Below, piece after piece: positions 8,984 to 16,490 of a stretch of 49,266 bases of DNA (its first letter is position 1; every line of letters begins with the position of its first letter). Made by a program: the position numbers and the translations under genes. Below the pieces are notes generated by a model. It had not been told where the DNA came from, ran no database searches, and saw nothing but the letters and a program-made list of their open reading frames with translations. Source of the DNA: Ascidiaceihabitans sp047624005. Its GTDB lineage: Bacteria; Pseudomonadota; Alphaproteobacteria; Rhodobacterales; Rhodobacteraceae. The DNA lies in assembly GCA_047624005.1 (NCBI GenBank), contig JBLHPE010000012.1, positions 1 to 49,266 of the forward strand, given 5' to 3'.

Positions 8984-9964
8984 ATGATCGGTGATCGTTT
9001 GCCTCTCGCTCTGGAAACGGGCGGATTGACTGTGCCTGAAGGCCGTATTGCAGTCTTTCATCCCGTATCGGATGCGGATTTGCGCAGTTTACCACAAGCA
9101 CAGTGCGAGGTGATCCAACCATTTCGCCCCACATATGATGCGTTCACAAACGCAGGGTTTGCCTGCGCGGTTGAACCGTCACAGCGATATGCACTTTCGG
9201 TTGTTTGCCTGCCACGCTCCAAAGCAGAAGCGCGTGTGCTGGTTGCACAGGCGGCGGCCTGCACCGATGGGCCGATCATTGTTGATGGTCAAAAGACCGA
9301 TGGCGTCGATAGTATTTTCAAAGCCCTGCGCAAGCGTGCAGATGTTTCGTCGACGATCTCTAAGGCCCACGGCAAACTGTTTTGGATCAACAGCCACGAT
9401 GGCCTTGAGGATTGGATACAGCATCCTGCCCTGACGGACGGTGGTTTTTGGACAGCCCCGGGTGTGTTTTCTGCCGATGGGATCGATCCTGCATCCGAAT
9501 TGTTGGCACAGGCATTGCCCGAAAAGCTGGGTAAACATGTCGCTGACTTGGGCGCTGGATGGGGCTATCTTTCCGCCCACGCCCTGACCCGTGACATAAA
9601 CGAACTGCATCTGGTCGAGGCAGGGCATATGGCGCTGGAATGTGCCAAACGCAATATCACTGACGAACGGGTGCAATATCACTGGGCTGATGCAACCAAA
9701 TGGGCCCCGAAAGGGCGCATTGATACCGTTATAATGAACCCTCCGTTCCATGTAAGTCGTGCTGCTGAGCCATCTCTTGGACAAGCGTTCGTAGCGTCTG
9801 CTGCGCGTATTTTGGCCAACTCTGGTCAACTGTGGATGGTCGCCAACCGGCATTTGCCGTATGAAGAGGCGTTGAACGCTAACTTTGGCAAGGTGACCGA
9901 TTTGGGTGGTGATGCGCGTTTCAAGTTATTCCATGCGGCAAGACCTTTGCGCAAACGCGCCTAA
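8984..9964 (+). CDS. rsmC: Class I methyltransferase, RsmC-like (16S rRNA G1207 N2-methyltransferase)
   Basis: This is a 326-residue SAM-dependent methyltransferase with the two-domain layout of RsmC: a degenerate N-terminal methyltransferase-like half and a catalytic C-terminal half. The SAM-binding motif is ADLGAGWGYLSAHAL (about residues 187-201). The catalytic NPPFH motif, typical of N2-guanine rRNA methyltransferases, starts at Asn252. The C-terminus ARFKLFHAARP also fits. It probably methylates 16S rRNA at G1207 or acts as a close relative (RlmG type is an alternative). It sits 4 bp after clpS and probably shares its transcript. Confidence 0.82.
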   Translation: MIGDRLPLALETGGLTVPEGRIAVFHPVSDADLRSLPQAQCEVIQPFRPTYDAFTNAGFACAVEPSQRYALSVVCLPRSKAEARVLVAQAAACTDGPIIVDGQKTDGVDSIFKALRKRADVSSTISKAHGKLFWINSHDGLEDWIQHPALTDGGFWTAPGVFSADGIDPASELLAQALPEKLGKHVADLGAGWGYLSAHALTRDINELHLVEAGHMALECAKRNITDERVQYHWADATKWAPKGRIDTVIMNPPFHVSRAAEPSLGQAFVASAARILANSGQLWMVANRHLPYEEALNANFGKVTDLGGDARFKLFHAARPLRKRA

Positions 9965-10011
9965 TTTCCTAACCTGATTAAATTTGGGCTAACTCGACAA
10001 GGATCAAAACC

Positions 10012-10812
10012 ATGTCATTTTCTATTTCCGGTAAGACAGCGATTGTGACAGGGGCTGCCAATGGGATTGGCTTGTCTATTGCCCGTAACTTTGCGGACCG
10101 TGGTGCCAACGTGATGTGCGCCGACATGGACGAAGCGCGGCTTAAGGAAGAGTTAGGCCCGCATTTGGATGAAGGTAACATGCGTTATTTTGCCGGTGAT
10201 CTGCGTCAGCGTCTGACCATTGCCAACCTGATTTCAGCAACTATCGACGCCTTTGATCAAGTCGATATTTTGATCAATGCATCACGCCAAGTGATGACCA
10301 CAGATGTGCTGGATGTTGAGGATACCTCTGTCGAGGTGTTGCTGGAACAGAACATGATGACCAGCCTGCGTCTGACGCAACAAGTTGCCAAACGCATGAT
10401 CAAACAAGCTGCCGACCAAACCGAAGGGCCAGTTGGGACGATTGTCAACCTAAGTTCAATCGCGGCACGCAGCACACGGCCTGAGCTGATGGGCTATTCT
10501 ATCGCGTCCGCCGCGATGGAGCAGATGACACGGTCGATGGCTCTGGCCCTTGCGCCGCAACGGATCAGGGTGAATGCAATCGCCTTTGGCTCAGTTATGT
10601 CAGCTTCGTTGAAATCTTCGATGATCGAAAATTCAGATTGGCGAGACGAGATTGAGAAGAAAACACCTCTTGGTCGTGTGGCGGGGCCTGGTGAACTGGT
10701 TGATGCGGCGCAGTTTTTGGCCTCAGATGCTTCGGCCTTTATGACGGGCGAGATTGTTACCGTTGACGGTGGACGCAGCCTGTTGGATTCCGTTGCAGCA
10801 CCAGCACATTAA
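10012..10812 (+). CDS. SDR-family oxidoreductase with degenerate active site
   Basis: This is a 266-residue short-chain dehydrogenase/reductase. The nucleotide-binding TGAANGIG motif is at residues 13-20, and the C-terminal ASDASAFMTGEIVTVDGGRS is classical. The catalytic region is unusual: Ser148/149 and Tyr162 are present, but the Lys expected four residues after Tyr is Ser166 (GYSIAS). The NNAG structural motif also reads INAS (88-91). It may therefore have lost classical SDR chemistry or use another residue. AAGGATC precedes the ATG. It is upstream of hemF by 21 bp and may share its transcript. Confidence 0.85.
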   Translation: MSFSISGKTAIVTGAANGIGLSIARNFADRGANVMCADMDEARLKEELGPHLDEGNMRYFAGDLRQRLTIANLISATIDAFDQVDILINASRQVMTTDVLDVEDTSVEVLLEQNMMTSLRLTQQVAKRMIKQAADQTEGPVGTIVNLSSIAARSTRPELMGYSIASAAMEQMTRSMALALAPQRIRVNAIAFGSVMSASLKSSMIENSDWRDEIEKKTPLGRVAGPGELVDAAQFLASDASAFMTGEIVTVDGGRSLLDSVAAPAH

Positions 10813-10833
10813 TAAGAACTGAAAGATCGTGAC

Positions 10834-11739
10834 ATGACTGACAATCAGACCAGCACTTTTGATAGCGAAAAAGCACAGGCCTCCGCATGGTTCCGCGAAT
10901 TGCGTGATAAGATCGTCACGGCCTTTGAGAGAATAGAAGCCAACCATGACACTGGCCCGATGTCAGACGCGCCTGTAGGCAGCTTTGAAGTCACGGAAAC
11001 CACTCGTACCTCCGACGATGGTTCAGATGCAGGTGGCGGGTTGATGAGTGTCATGCGCGGTGGCCGTGTGTTCGAAAAGGTTGGCGTCAACATCTCGACT
11101 GTCTACGGGACTTTGGGTGAACGGGCTCAAAATGCGATGGCCGCGCGCAAGGGTATCCCGGGGATGAAAGACGATCCACGGTTTTGGGCGTCTGGTATCA
11201 GCCTTGTCGCACATATGCAAAATCCGCATGCCCCTGCCGTTCACATGAATACCCGTATGTTCTGGACGCCGCACGCTTGGTGGTTTGGGGGCGGGTCTGA
11301 CCTTAACCCGTGTATCGAATACGCAGAAGACACAGCGCATTTTCATGATCAGCAGAAACAACATCTCGACCCGCATAGTGTCGATTTGTATCCCGAGTTG
11401 AAAAAATGGGCGGACGAGTATTTTTATATCCCGCACCGCAAACGCGCCCGTGGTGTTGGTGGCATCTTTATGGATGATCGTTGCACCGATGATTGGCAGG
11501 CAGATTTTGCGCTGACCCAAGATATCGGCCGCGCCTTTTTACCAGCTTACGTCCCGCTTGTTGAACAGCGTAAAACGCAACCGTGGGACGCGGGCGACAA
11601 GGACGCGCAACTGATCCATCGTGGGCTCTATGCGGAATACAATTTGGTCTATGATCGTGGAACTAAATTCGGGCTTGAAACCGGGCATGACGCGGATGCG
11701 GTATTGATGAGCCTGCCACCATTGGCCAAGTGGGTCTAA
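10834..11739 (+). CDS. hemF: Oxygen-dependent coproporphyrinogen III oxidase HemF
   Basis: This cytoplasmic enzyme oxidatively decarboxylates coproporphyrinogen III to protoporphyrinogen IX using O2 in haem and bacteriochlorophyll synthesis. The 301-residue chain has the family blocks: GGGLMSVMRGGRVFEKVGVN, the conserved HMNTRMF, WWFGGGSDLNP, RGVGGIFMDD and YNLVYDRGTKFGLETG near the C-terminus. Length and motifs are complete. It lies downstream of the SDR gene, and its stop overlaps the convergent desaturase stop by 4 bp (CTAA). hemC and hemE are only 1-2 kb away, making this a loose haem cluster. Confidence 0.97.
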   Translation: MTDNQTSTFDSEKAQASAWFRELRDKIVTAFERIEANHDTGPMSDAPVGSFEVTETTRTSDDGSDAGGGLMSVMRGGRVFEKVGVNISTVYGTLGERAQNAMAARKGIPGMKDDPRFWASGISLVAHMQNPHAPAVHMNTRMFWTPHAWWFGGGSDLNPCIEYAEDTAHFHDQQKQHLDPHSVDLYPELKKWADEYFYIPHRKRARGVGGIFMDDRCTDDWQADFALTQDIGRAFLPAYVPLVEQRKTQPWDAGDKDAQLIHRGLYAEYNLVYDRGTKFGLETGHDADAVLMSLPPLAKWV

Positions 11740-12677
11740 CGCCCCCAACCCGCTTCTGCCATTGCAGGCCAGTACCCTTTAGCAATCCGCATCTGTGACC
11801 CCAGACCTTTGGTCAACAACACTTTATGCATGGCTGGTAACTTCCAACATGGCACATGCATGACCATGTGGTGCTCAAGGTGGTAGTTGACCCAGTAGGG
11901 CGCAACGAGGGCACGTGCGATCCAATTAGCTTGGGTGGTGCGCACATTCTGCAAAGGGTTCTCTGACTCCTCAGTGGCACCATGTTCTGCGATATTGCGT
12001 ACACGCAAAACAAATTGGAACCACGTCAAATAGGGCAGTACCCAAAACGCCAAACCCCACCACCAGTCGCCGATCAAACTGATAGCCAATCCAATGGCGC
12101 CGAAAACAGCCAGCGATTTGAACAGATTGGTCGACTTGAACGCCTGCGCCGCGTCCGCTTTAGCAGCGTCGATTGCATCGTCATCGCCCGCCAACCGAAT
12201 GGCCGTCATAACCTGAGCCACAAGCAGTTTCACACCGGTCTGTCCGGTTAAGTCACGCACAAATTTACGGCGCAGTGATGCATGAGACGTTGGAAATTTT
12301 GCTGACAACGCCAAATCGGGGTCTTTGTCGGTCTGGGTAAATCGATGATGGGTTAGGTGGTAGTGACGGTATGCCAACAACTCTGCCATTATGGGTCGGC
12401 CGCACAACCACTCGCCTGCAAATTCATTTATGGCGCGGGTTTTGAACAGTGCCACATGTGCTGCTTCGTGCATCAAGATAGCCAAACCCAATTGTCGCGA
12501 TCCTATCAAGATAAGTGCCAAAACAAAGGTCAAAGGATTTGGCCAGATGGCGAACAGGGCAATGGCGAAGCCAATCACGAGCCAGCAATGCACCACCAGC
12601 CACAGGCCCATCGTGTCGGAACGCTGGGCCAGCGGTCTAATCTCTTCACTTGATAAATAGGTTTTTCCAGGGGTCAT
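11736..12677 (-). CDS. Membrane fatty acid desaturase
   Basis: This is a 313-residue integral-membrane di-iron desaturase-family protein. The histidine boxes are HEAAH (70-74), HLTHH (107-111) and a third HLEHH near residue 265, with hydrophobic stretches between them. The ATG at 12677 is preceded by AGGAG at 7 bp, while the longer frame begins at an unsupported TTG. The likely reaction is O2-dependent desaturation of an acyl chain or a related lipid. Regiospecificity cannot be read from the sequence. It stands alone between hemF (convergent, overlapping 4 bp) and hemC. Confidence 0.88.
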   Translation of the reverse strand: MTPGKTYLSSEEIRPLAQRSDTMGLWLVVHCWLVIGFAIALFAIWPNPLTFVLALILIGSRQLGLAILMHEAAHVALFKTRAINEFAGEWLCGRPIMAELLAYRHYHLTHHRFTQTDKDPDLALSAKFPTSHASLRRKFVRDLTGQTGVKLLVAQVMTAIRLAGDDDAIDAAKADAAQAFKSTNLFKSLAVFGAIGLAISLIGDWWWGLAFWVLPYLTWFQFVLRVRNIAEHGATEESENPLQNVRTTQANWIARALVAPYWVNYHLEHHMVMHVPCWKLPAMHKVLLTKGLGSQMRIAKGYWPAMAEAGWGR

Positions 12678-12754
12678 TTCTGTGCTCCTACCCAAAGGAT
12701 CGCCGATCGCCTGCAGTTAGGTCAAGGAAAACACGACGTCAGATAGCGGTGGGA

Positions 12755-13705
12755 TCAGCGCGTGTGCCAGTCAAAGAAACCCTCGCCGGCACGTTCCAAC
12801 AGCTCTTGGGCCAAATCAATACCCATCTTTGCGCCATCTGCTATCGGGCCGTTCCGTTCACCAGTGATCGACTGTGATCCATCAGGGCGCAGCACTTCAC
12901 CGCGCAGGTGCAGCTGATCTCCATCCAATACAGCCAGCCCCGCAATCGGTGTCTCACACGAGCCATCCAAGGCCTGTAAAAATGCACGTTCAGCCGCAAG
13001 GCGTTGGCCGGTCGGAGTGTCGTGGATTGCGTCCAGAATTTGCTTCATTCGTGTATCGTCAGCCCGCCGTTCGATCCCAATGGCACCTTGCGCCACGGCT
13101 GGCAGCATATCTGCTGGATCGACTGGTGTCGCCGGCACATCGGATCGTCCCAACCGTTTCAATCCAGCACTTGCCAAGAATGTGCATTCTGCAACGCCAT
13201 CATCTAATTTCTTCAGTCGGGTCTGCACGTTCCCGCGAAACTCGACCACGTTCAAATCGGGGCGACGGTTCAGCAATTGGGCGCGGCGGCGCAGGCTAGA
13301 CGTGCCCACAACAGCACCTTCCGCCAGCTCAGTTATCGAGCCCATTGTTGGGGAAATGAACGCATCCCTCACGTCTTCCCGTGGCAAATACGTGTCCAAC
13401 AACAGCCCATCGGGTTGGATCGTCGGCATGTCTTTCATTGAATGAACCGCGATGTCGATTTTGCCCGCCAACAGGTCCTCTTCAATTTCGCGTGTAAACA
13501 GACCCTTACCGCCGATGTCTTTCAAAGGGCGATCTTGGATCATATCCCCTGTCACCTTGATCACCACAACGACAAATGCATCCTCAGGCAAGTCAAAGGC
13601 TGTCATAAGACGCCCCCTCGTTTCATAGGCTTGAGCCAAGGCCAAAGGCGATCCACGGGTGCCAATTTTGAGCGGTTGGGCGGGGGAGGGAAGCTGAAAA
13701 TTCAT
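12755..13705 (-). CDS. hemC: Hydroxymethylbilane synthase (porphobilinogen deaminase) HemC
   Basis: This enzyme polymerises four porphobilinogens into hydroxymethylbilane in tetrapyrrole synthesis. The protein of 316 residues starts MNFQLPSPAQPLKIGTRGSP. The ATG at 13705 follows a GGGG tract and fits the family. The open frame extends 73 codons further upstream, but that part is not HemC-like and covers the divergent promoter. Key features are HSMKDMPT with catalytic Asp92, TSSLRRRAQL, and GSCETPIA with Cys250, which carries the dipyrromethane cofactor. It is divergent from hemE across a 100-bp gap, an arrangement common in Rhodobacteraceae. Confidence 0.97.
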   Translation of the reverse strand: MNFQLPSPAQPLKIGTRGSPLALAQAYETRGRLMTAFDLPEDAFVVVVIKVTGDMIQDRPLKDIGGKGLFTREIEEDLLAGKIDIAVHSMKDMPTIQPDGLLLDTYLPREDVRDAFISPTMGSITELAEGAVVGTSSLRRRAQLLNRRPDLNVVEFRGNVQTRLKKLDDGVAECTFLASAGLKRLGRSDVPATPVDPADMLPAVAQGAIGIERRADDTRMKQILDAIHDTPTGQRLAAERAFLQALDGSCETPIAGLAVLDGDQLHLRGEVLRPDGSQSITGERNGPIADGAKMGIDLAQELLERAGEGFFDWHTR

Positions 13706-13747
13706 ACCCCGTTTTAGGCGCGTCATTTGCGCCTGACAACCTACGAT

Positions 13748-13760
13748 CTCTTGACAAGAG
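13748..13760. promoter_or_regulatory. Perfect 13-bp palindrome over a -35-like box in the hemC/hemE divergent region
   Basis: CTCTTGACAAGAG is a perfect inverted repeat about a central A. It contains TTGACA (13751-13756), a consensus -35 box oriented towards hemE. A -10 box at 17-18 bp spacing is poor (GACCAA/ACCAAC), so a regulator may be needed. It could be an operator for hemE, hemC or both. It does not match the FNR (TTGAT-N4-ATCAA) or PpsR (TGT-N12-ACA) consensus. Confidence 0.4.
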
Positions 13761-13805
13761 GGGCGTGGCGCGTGACCAACAGTCAAATGCAAAAGGATAC
13801 CAATC

Positions 13806-14840
13806 ATGACCTCATCCAAAACTATTCTGCGCGCTCTTGCCGGTGAAACATTGCCGACACCGCCGATTTGGATGATGCGGCAAGCGGGGCGGTATTTGCC
13901 CGAATACAAGGCAACGCGAGCCATCGCCGGTGATTTCCTATCTTTGTGCTACAATCCTGATCTTGCGACCGAAGTGACCCTTCAACCGATCCGCCGGTAT
14001 GGTTTTGACGCAGCGATCCTTTTTGCCGACATCTTGCTGATCCCCCAAGCTCTGGGCGCTGATTTGTGGTTTGTCACGGGCGAAGGGCCACGCCTGTCTA
14101 CAATCACGTCACAGGCTGATCTGGACAAGCTGGGACCGGTCGAGGACATTCACGAGACGCTGAACCCGATCTATCAAACGGTTCGCAACCTTTCCGGCGC
14201 TTTGCCTGCCGAAACCACGTTGATCGGCTTTGCTGGTGCCCCTTGGACGGTAGCGACTTACATGATCGCCGGACAAGGCACTCCGGATCAAGCACCGGCG
14301 CATAAGCTACGGATCGAACAACCCGCTGTCTTTGATGCGTTGATGGACAAAATTACTGTGGCAACAATCGATTACCTGTCCAAGCAAATCGAAGCAGGGG
14401 CCGAAGTTGTTAAGATATTTGACAGCTGGGCAGGTTCATTGCCAGGTGACGCATTTCAGAAGTATTCGGTGGAACCAGCACGCCGCATTACGTTAGCGCT
14501 GAAGGCCAAGTACCCAAATACCCCGATCATCGGATTTCCACGCGAAGCTGGCGAGGGCTATATTGGCTTCGCTAAAGCAACGGGCGTTGATTGTGTGGCG
14601 CTCGATAACTCGGTCACCCCAGAATGGGCAGTGAAAAACGTACAAGTTGACGGGTGCGTTCAGGGTAACCTCAAATCCTCCCACATGGTCACAGGTGGCC
14701 AAGATCTGGTCGATGAAACCCGCGCAATCGTCAAGGCATTCTCGGGTGGGCCGCACATCTTTAACCTTGGCCATGGCATCACGCCCGACGCTGATCCAGA
14801 CAACGTTCAGCGCATGATTGACACTGTGCGTGAGGTTTAA
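13806..14840 (+). CDS. hemE: Uroporphyrinogen decarboxylase HemE
   Basis: This cytoplasmic enzyme decarboxylates the four acetate side chains of uroporphyrinogen III to give coproporphyrinogen III, the substrate of HemF. The 344-residue chain has the N-terminal family signature PPIWMMRQAGRYLPEY, the second signature GFAGAPWTVATYMIAGQ, the active-site Asp in LFADIL, and FNLGHGITPDADPDN at the C-terminus. It is complete. It is divergent from hemC and followed by a tRNA gene. Confidence 0.98.
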   Translation: MTSSKTILRALAGETLPTPPIWMMRQAGRYLPEYKATRAIAGDFLSLCYNPDLATEVTLQPIRRYGFDAAILFADILLIPQALGADLWFVTGEGPRLSTITSQADLDKLGPVEDIHETLNPIYQTVRNLSGALPAETTLIGFAGAPWTVATYMIAGQGTPDQAPAHKLRIEQPAVFDALMDKITVATIDYLSKQIEAGAEVVKIFDSWAGSLPGDAFQKYSVEPARRITLALKAKYPNTPIIGFPREAGEGYIGFAKATGVDCVALDNSVTPEWAVKNVQVDGCVQGNLKSSHMVTGGQDLVDETRAIVKAFSGGPHIFNLGHGITPDADPDNVQRMIDTVREV

Positions 14841-14852
14841 GCGATTTGAGGG

Positions 14853-14881
14853 TTGACGACTCTGTCTGTCTCTCATAATTC
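14853..14881 (+). promoter_or_regulatory. Probable promoter of the tRNA gene
   Basis: TTGACG at 14853-14858 is followed 17 bp later by TAATTC (14876-14881). CATAAT at 14874-14879, with a 15-bp spacer, is the alternative -10. Transcription would begin just before the tRNA 5' end at 14892. The site lies right after the hemE stop. Confidence 0.5.
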
Positions 14882-14891
14882 CCGTCCTCAC

Positions 14892-14968
14892 GGCGCGGTA
14901 GCTCAGTTGGTTAGAGCGATCGACTCATAATCGATAGGTCGGGAGTTCAAGTCTCCCCCACGCCACCA
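14892..14968 (+). tRNA. tRNA with CAU anticodon (elongator Met or Ile2)
   Basis: This is a 77-nt cloverleaf ending in an encoded CCA. The acceptor stem is GGCGCGG with CCACGCC, which gives a C5-A68 mismatch. The D arm is GCTC/GAGC. The anticodon stem ATCGA/TCGAT encloses loop CTCATAA with anticodon CAT at 14926-14928. The T arm is GGGAG-TTCAAGT-CTCCC. It is not the initiator tRNA: position 1-72 is a G-C pair and the anticodon stem lacks three G-C pairs. The segment CGACTCATAATCG resembles E. coli tRNA-Ile2, whose C34 is converted to lysidine, so the Met label usually assigned from CAU may be wrong. Confidence 0.93.
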
Positions 14969-15061
14969 CTTTTATCCCTCTGAAATTGTCTCTCGCCCGC
15001 TTGGGATCTTCGGCATATGTTCTGCCATAGGAAAACAATTGACCTAAATCGGAGAACCAAT

Positions 15062-15406
15062 ATGACAATCGAACGTATGCACACCACAGGCCGGATGAGC
15101 CAAATCGTAAAACACAACGGCGTTGTATATCTGGCGGGCCAAGTTGGAACGTTGGACGATAGCGTGGCAGATCAAACCCAAAAATGTTTGGATCAGGTTG
15201 ATACGCTGTTGGCTGAGGCTGGAACGTCCAAAGAGAATATCCTTCAAACTACAATTTGGCTGGCTGAAATGGCTGATTTTGCCGAAATGAACGCCGTCTG
15301 GGACGCATGGGTACCTGCAGGTCACGCACCAGCGCGTGCATGTGGCGAGGCCAAGTTGGCACGCCCTGGTTTTACCGTTGAAATTTTAGTGATTGCAGCT
15401 GCTTAA
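15062..15406 (+). CDS. RidA/YjgF-family imine deaminase, copy 1
   Basis: This is a 114-residue Rid-family protein. Family members hydrolyse reactive enamine/imine intermediates, such as 2-aminoacrylate, released during amino-acid catabolism. The ATG at 15062 has GGAG 8 bp upstream and matches the start of its paralog, while the longer frame adds 15 unrelated residues. Arg92 (PARACGEAKLA) corresponds to the carboxylate-binding Arg required for deaminase activity. YLAGQVG and MNAVWDAW are family motifs. The second copy lies 70 bp downstream. Confidence 0.92.
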   Translation: MTIERMHTTGRMSQIVKHNGVVYLAGQVGTLDDSVADQTQKCLDQVDTLLAEAGTSKENILQTTIWLAEMADFAEMNAVWDAWVPAGHAPARACGEAKLARPGFTVEILVIAAA

Positions 15407-15476
15407 GCTGCCAGCGCTGGTGCGCCGCTGTGTGAATGCCTATGACTAGTGCATCAATCACAAAGGGGCATCAGCC

Positions 15477-15821
15477 ATGACCATTGAACGTATCCACACC
15501 GGCGAACGCGCCAGCAAAATCGTTAAACATAACGGAACTGTTTATCTTTCTGGGCAGGTAGGTACGTCTGAGGATAGCATTCACGATCAAACCCAACAGT
15601 GTCTTGATAAAATCGATGCGCTTTTGGCTGAAGCTGGCAGCTCCAACAAGCAGCTGTTGCAAGTAACCGTTTGGCTGTCTGACATGGGGCACTTCGCCGA
15701 TATGAATGCAGTCTGGAACGCATGGGTGCCTGCAGGGCACGCGCCAGCGCGGGCTTGTGGTGAAGCGAAATTGGCACGTACTGGCCTTAAGGTCGAAATT
15801 CTTGTGATTGCTGCCTATTAA
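15477..15821 (+). CDS. RidA/YjgF-family imine deaminase, copy 2 (tandem paralog)
   Basis: This 114-residue paralog of the preceding gene has the same length and about two thirds identical residues by eye. The C-terminal block AWVPAGHAPARACGEAKLAR is unchanged apart from one or two positions. The predicted active-site Arg92 is conserved. Tandem duplication is the simplest origin. The duplicated copies have diverged mostly between residues 10 and 75, around the subunit interface and active-site cleft. Its stop overlaps the stop of the convergent racemase operon by 4 bp (TTAA). Confidence 0.92.
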   Translation: MTIERIHTGERASKIVKHNGTVYLSGQVGTSEDSIHDQTQQCLDKIDALLAEAGSSNKQLLQVTVWLSDMGHFADMNAVWNAWVPAGHAPARACGEAKLARTGLKVEILVIAAY

Positions 15822-16483
15822 AGAAACGCGGGTCGGATTGATCCGGCCTTCGCCCGCTCGATTTCAGTCAGGATATCGATGATCTCAACGTCAAAGGCGC
15901 TACGCAATGCGTCTTTGTACGGAGGGAGATTGGTGCATTCTAAAAGCAACGTTTGTAGCGCGTTTGTGGTTTGCGCCCGAACCGTTTCAACGGTTTCGTG
16001 CGCGGCGCGTTTGGCGTCTAGGGTCGTGGCACCACCACCAATCACCGCGCGAAGATGGGCGTCGGGGTCTAATCCGATAATACAGGGCGCAAAACGGGCG
16101 TTTTTACCCAAATGGGATGCCCCTAGCTTTGCCGCATCATAGGTTAGGATTGCGAGACCGTCGATAGGATGGTCGGCTAATCGGTCCAAAGCACCCAAAG
16201 ATGAGCTGATAAAGGGGCGTTGGGTCTGGGTCTCCAAATATCCCTGCCAATAGCTTAGGAAACCACATGAGGTGACAATTACGTCCCCCCTAGCAGCCTT
16301 CAAAGCGGCCTCAAACGGGGCTATATCAATCGACGCAGGATAACCCGTCACAACCCCCGCTACAGACGCGCCAGATACCCTAATGATTTCGACATCACCC
16401 ACATAAGTCTCATAGCTGCCAACATCCCCCGCGATACGCGGGAAATGTGTGTCTAGCTGCAATACAGATACGGTGGGGGGCAT
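15818..16483 (-). CDS. Aspartate/glutamate/hydantoin racemase-superfamily protein
   Basis: This 221-residue protein has the signatures of the cofactor-independent Asp/Glu racemase fold: a two-cysteine pair, Cys73 in VTSCGFL and Cys183 in LLECTNLPPY, each in the usual position at the end of a strand in the two half-domains. The two thiols normally act as acid and base to invert an alpha carbon. It is the last gene of the minus-strand dadA-like/dctP/dctQ/dctM operon, 7 bp after dctM. Amino-acid or hydantoin racemisation is therefore plausible, but the substrate is not identifiable. Confidence 0.8.
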   Translation of the reverse strand: MPPTVSVLQLDTHFPRIAGDVGSYETYVGDVEIIRVSGASVAGVVTGYPASIDIAPFEAALKAARGDVIVTSCGFLSYWQGYLETQTQRPFISSSLGALDRLADHPIDGLAILTYDAAKLGASHLGKNARFAPCIIGLDPDAHLRAVIGGGATTLDAKRAAHETVETVRAQTTNALQTLLLECTNLPPYKDALRSAFDVEIIDILTEIERAKAGSIRPAFL

Positions 16484-16490
16484 GGCTGGG

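Noticed and set aside
9179..9853. Minus-strand ORF of 224 codons opposite rsmC
   Set aside because: It is antisense to a gene with clear SAM and NPPFH motifs and has no recognisable domain.
13706..13924. N-terminal extension of hemC by 73 codons
   Set aside because: It covers the divergent hemE promoter and start, and the family start MNFQLPSPAQPLKIGTRG is clear.
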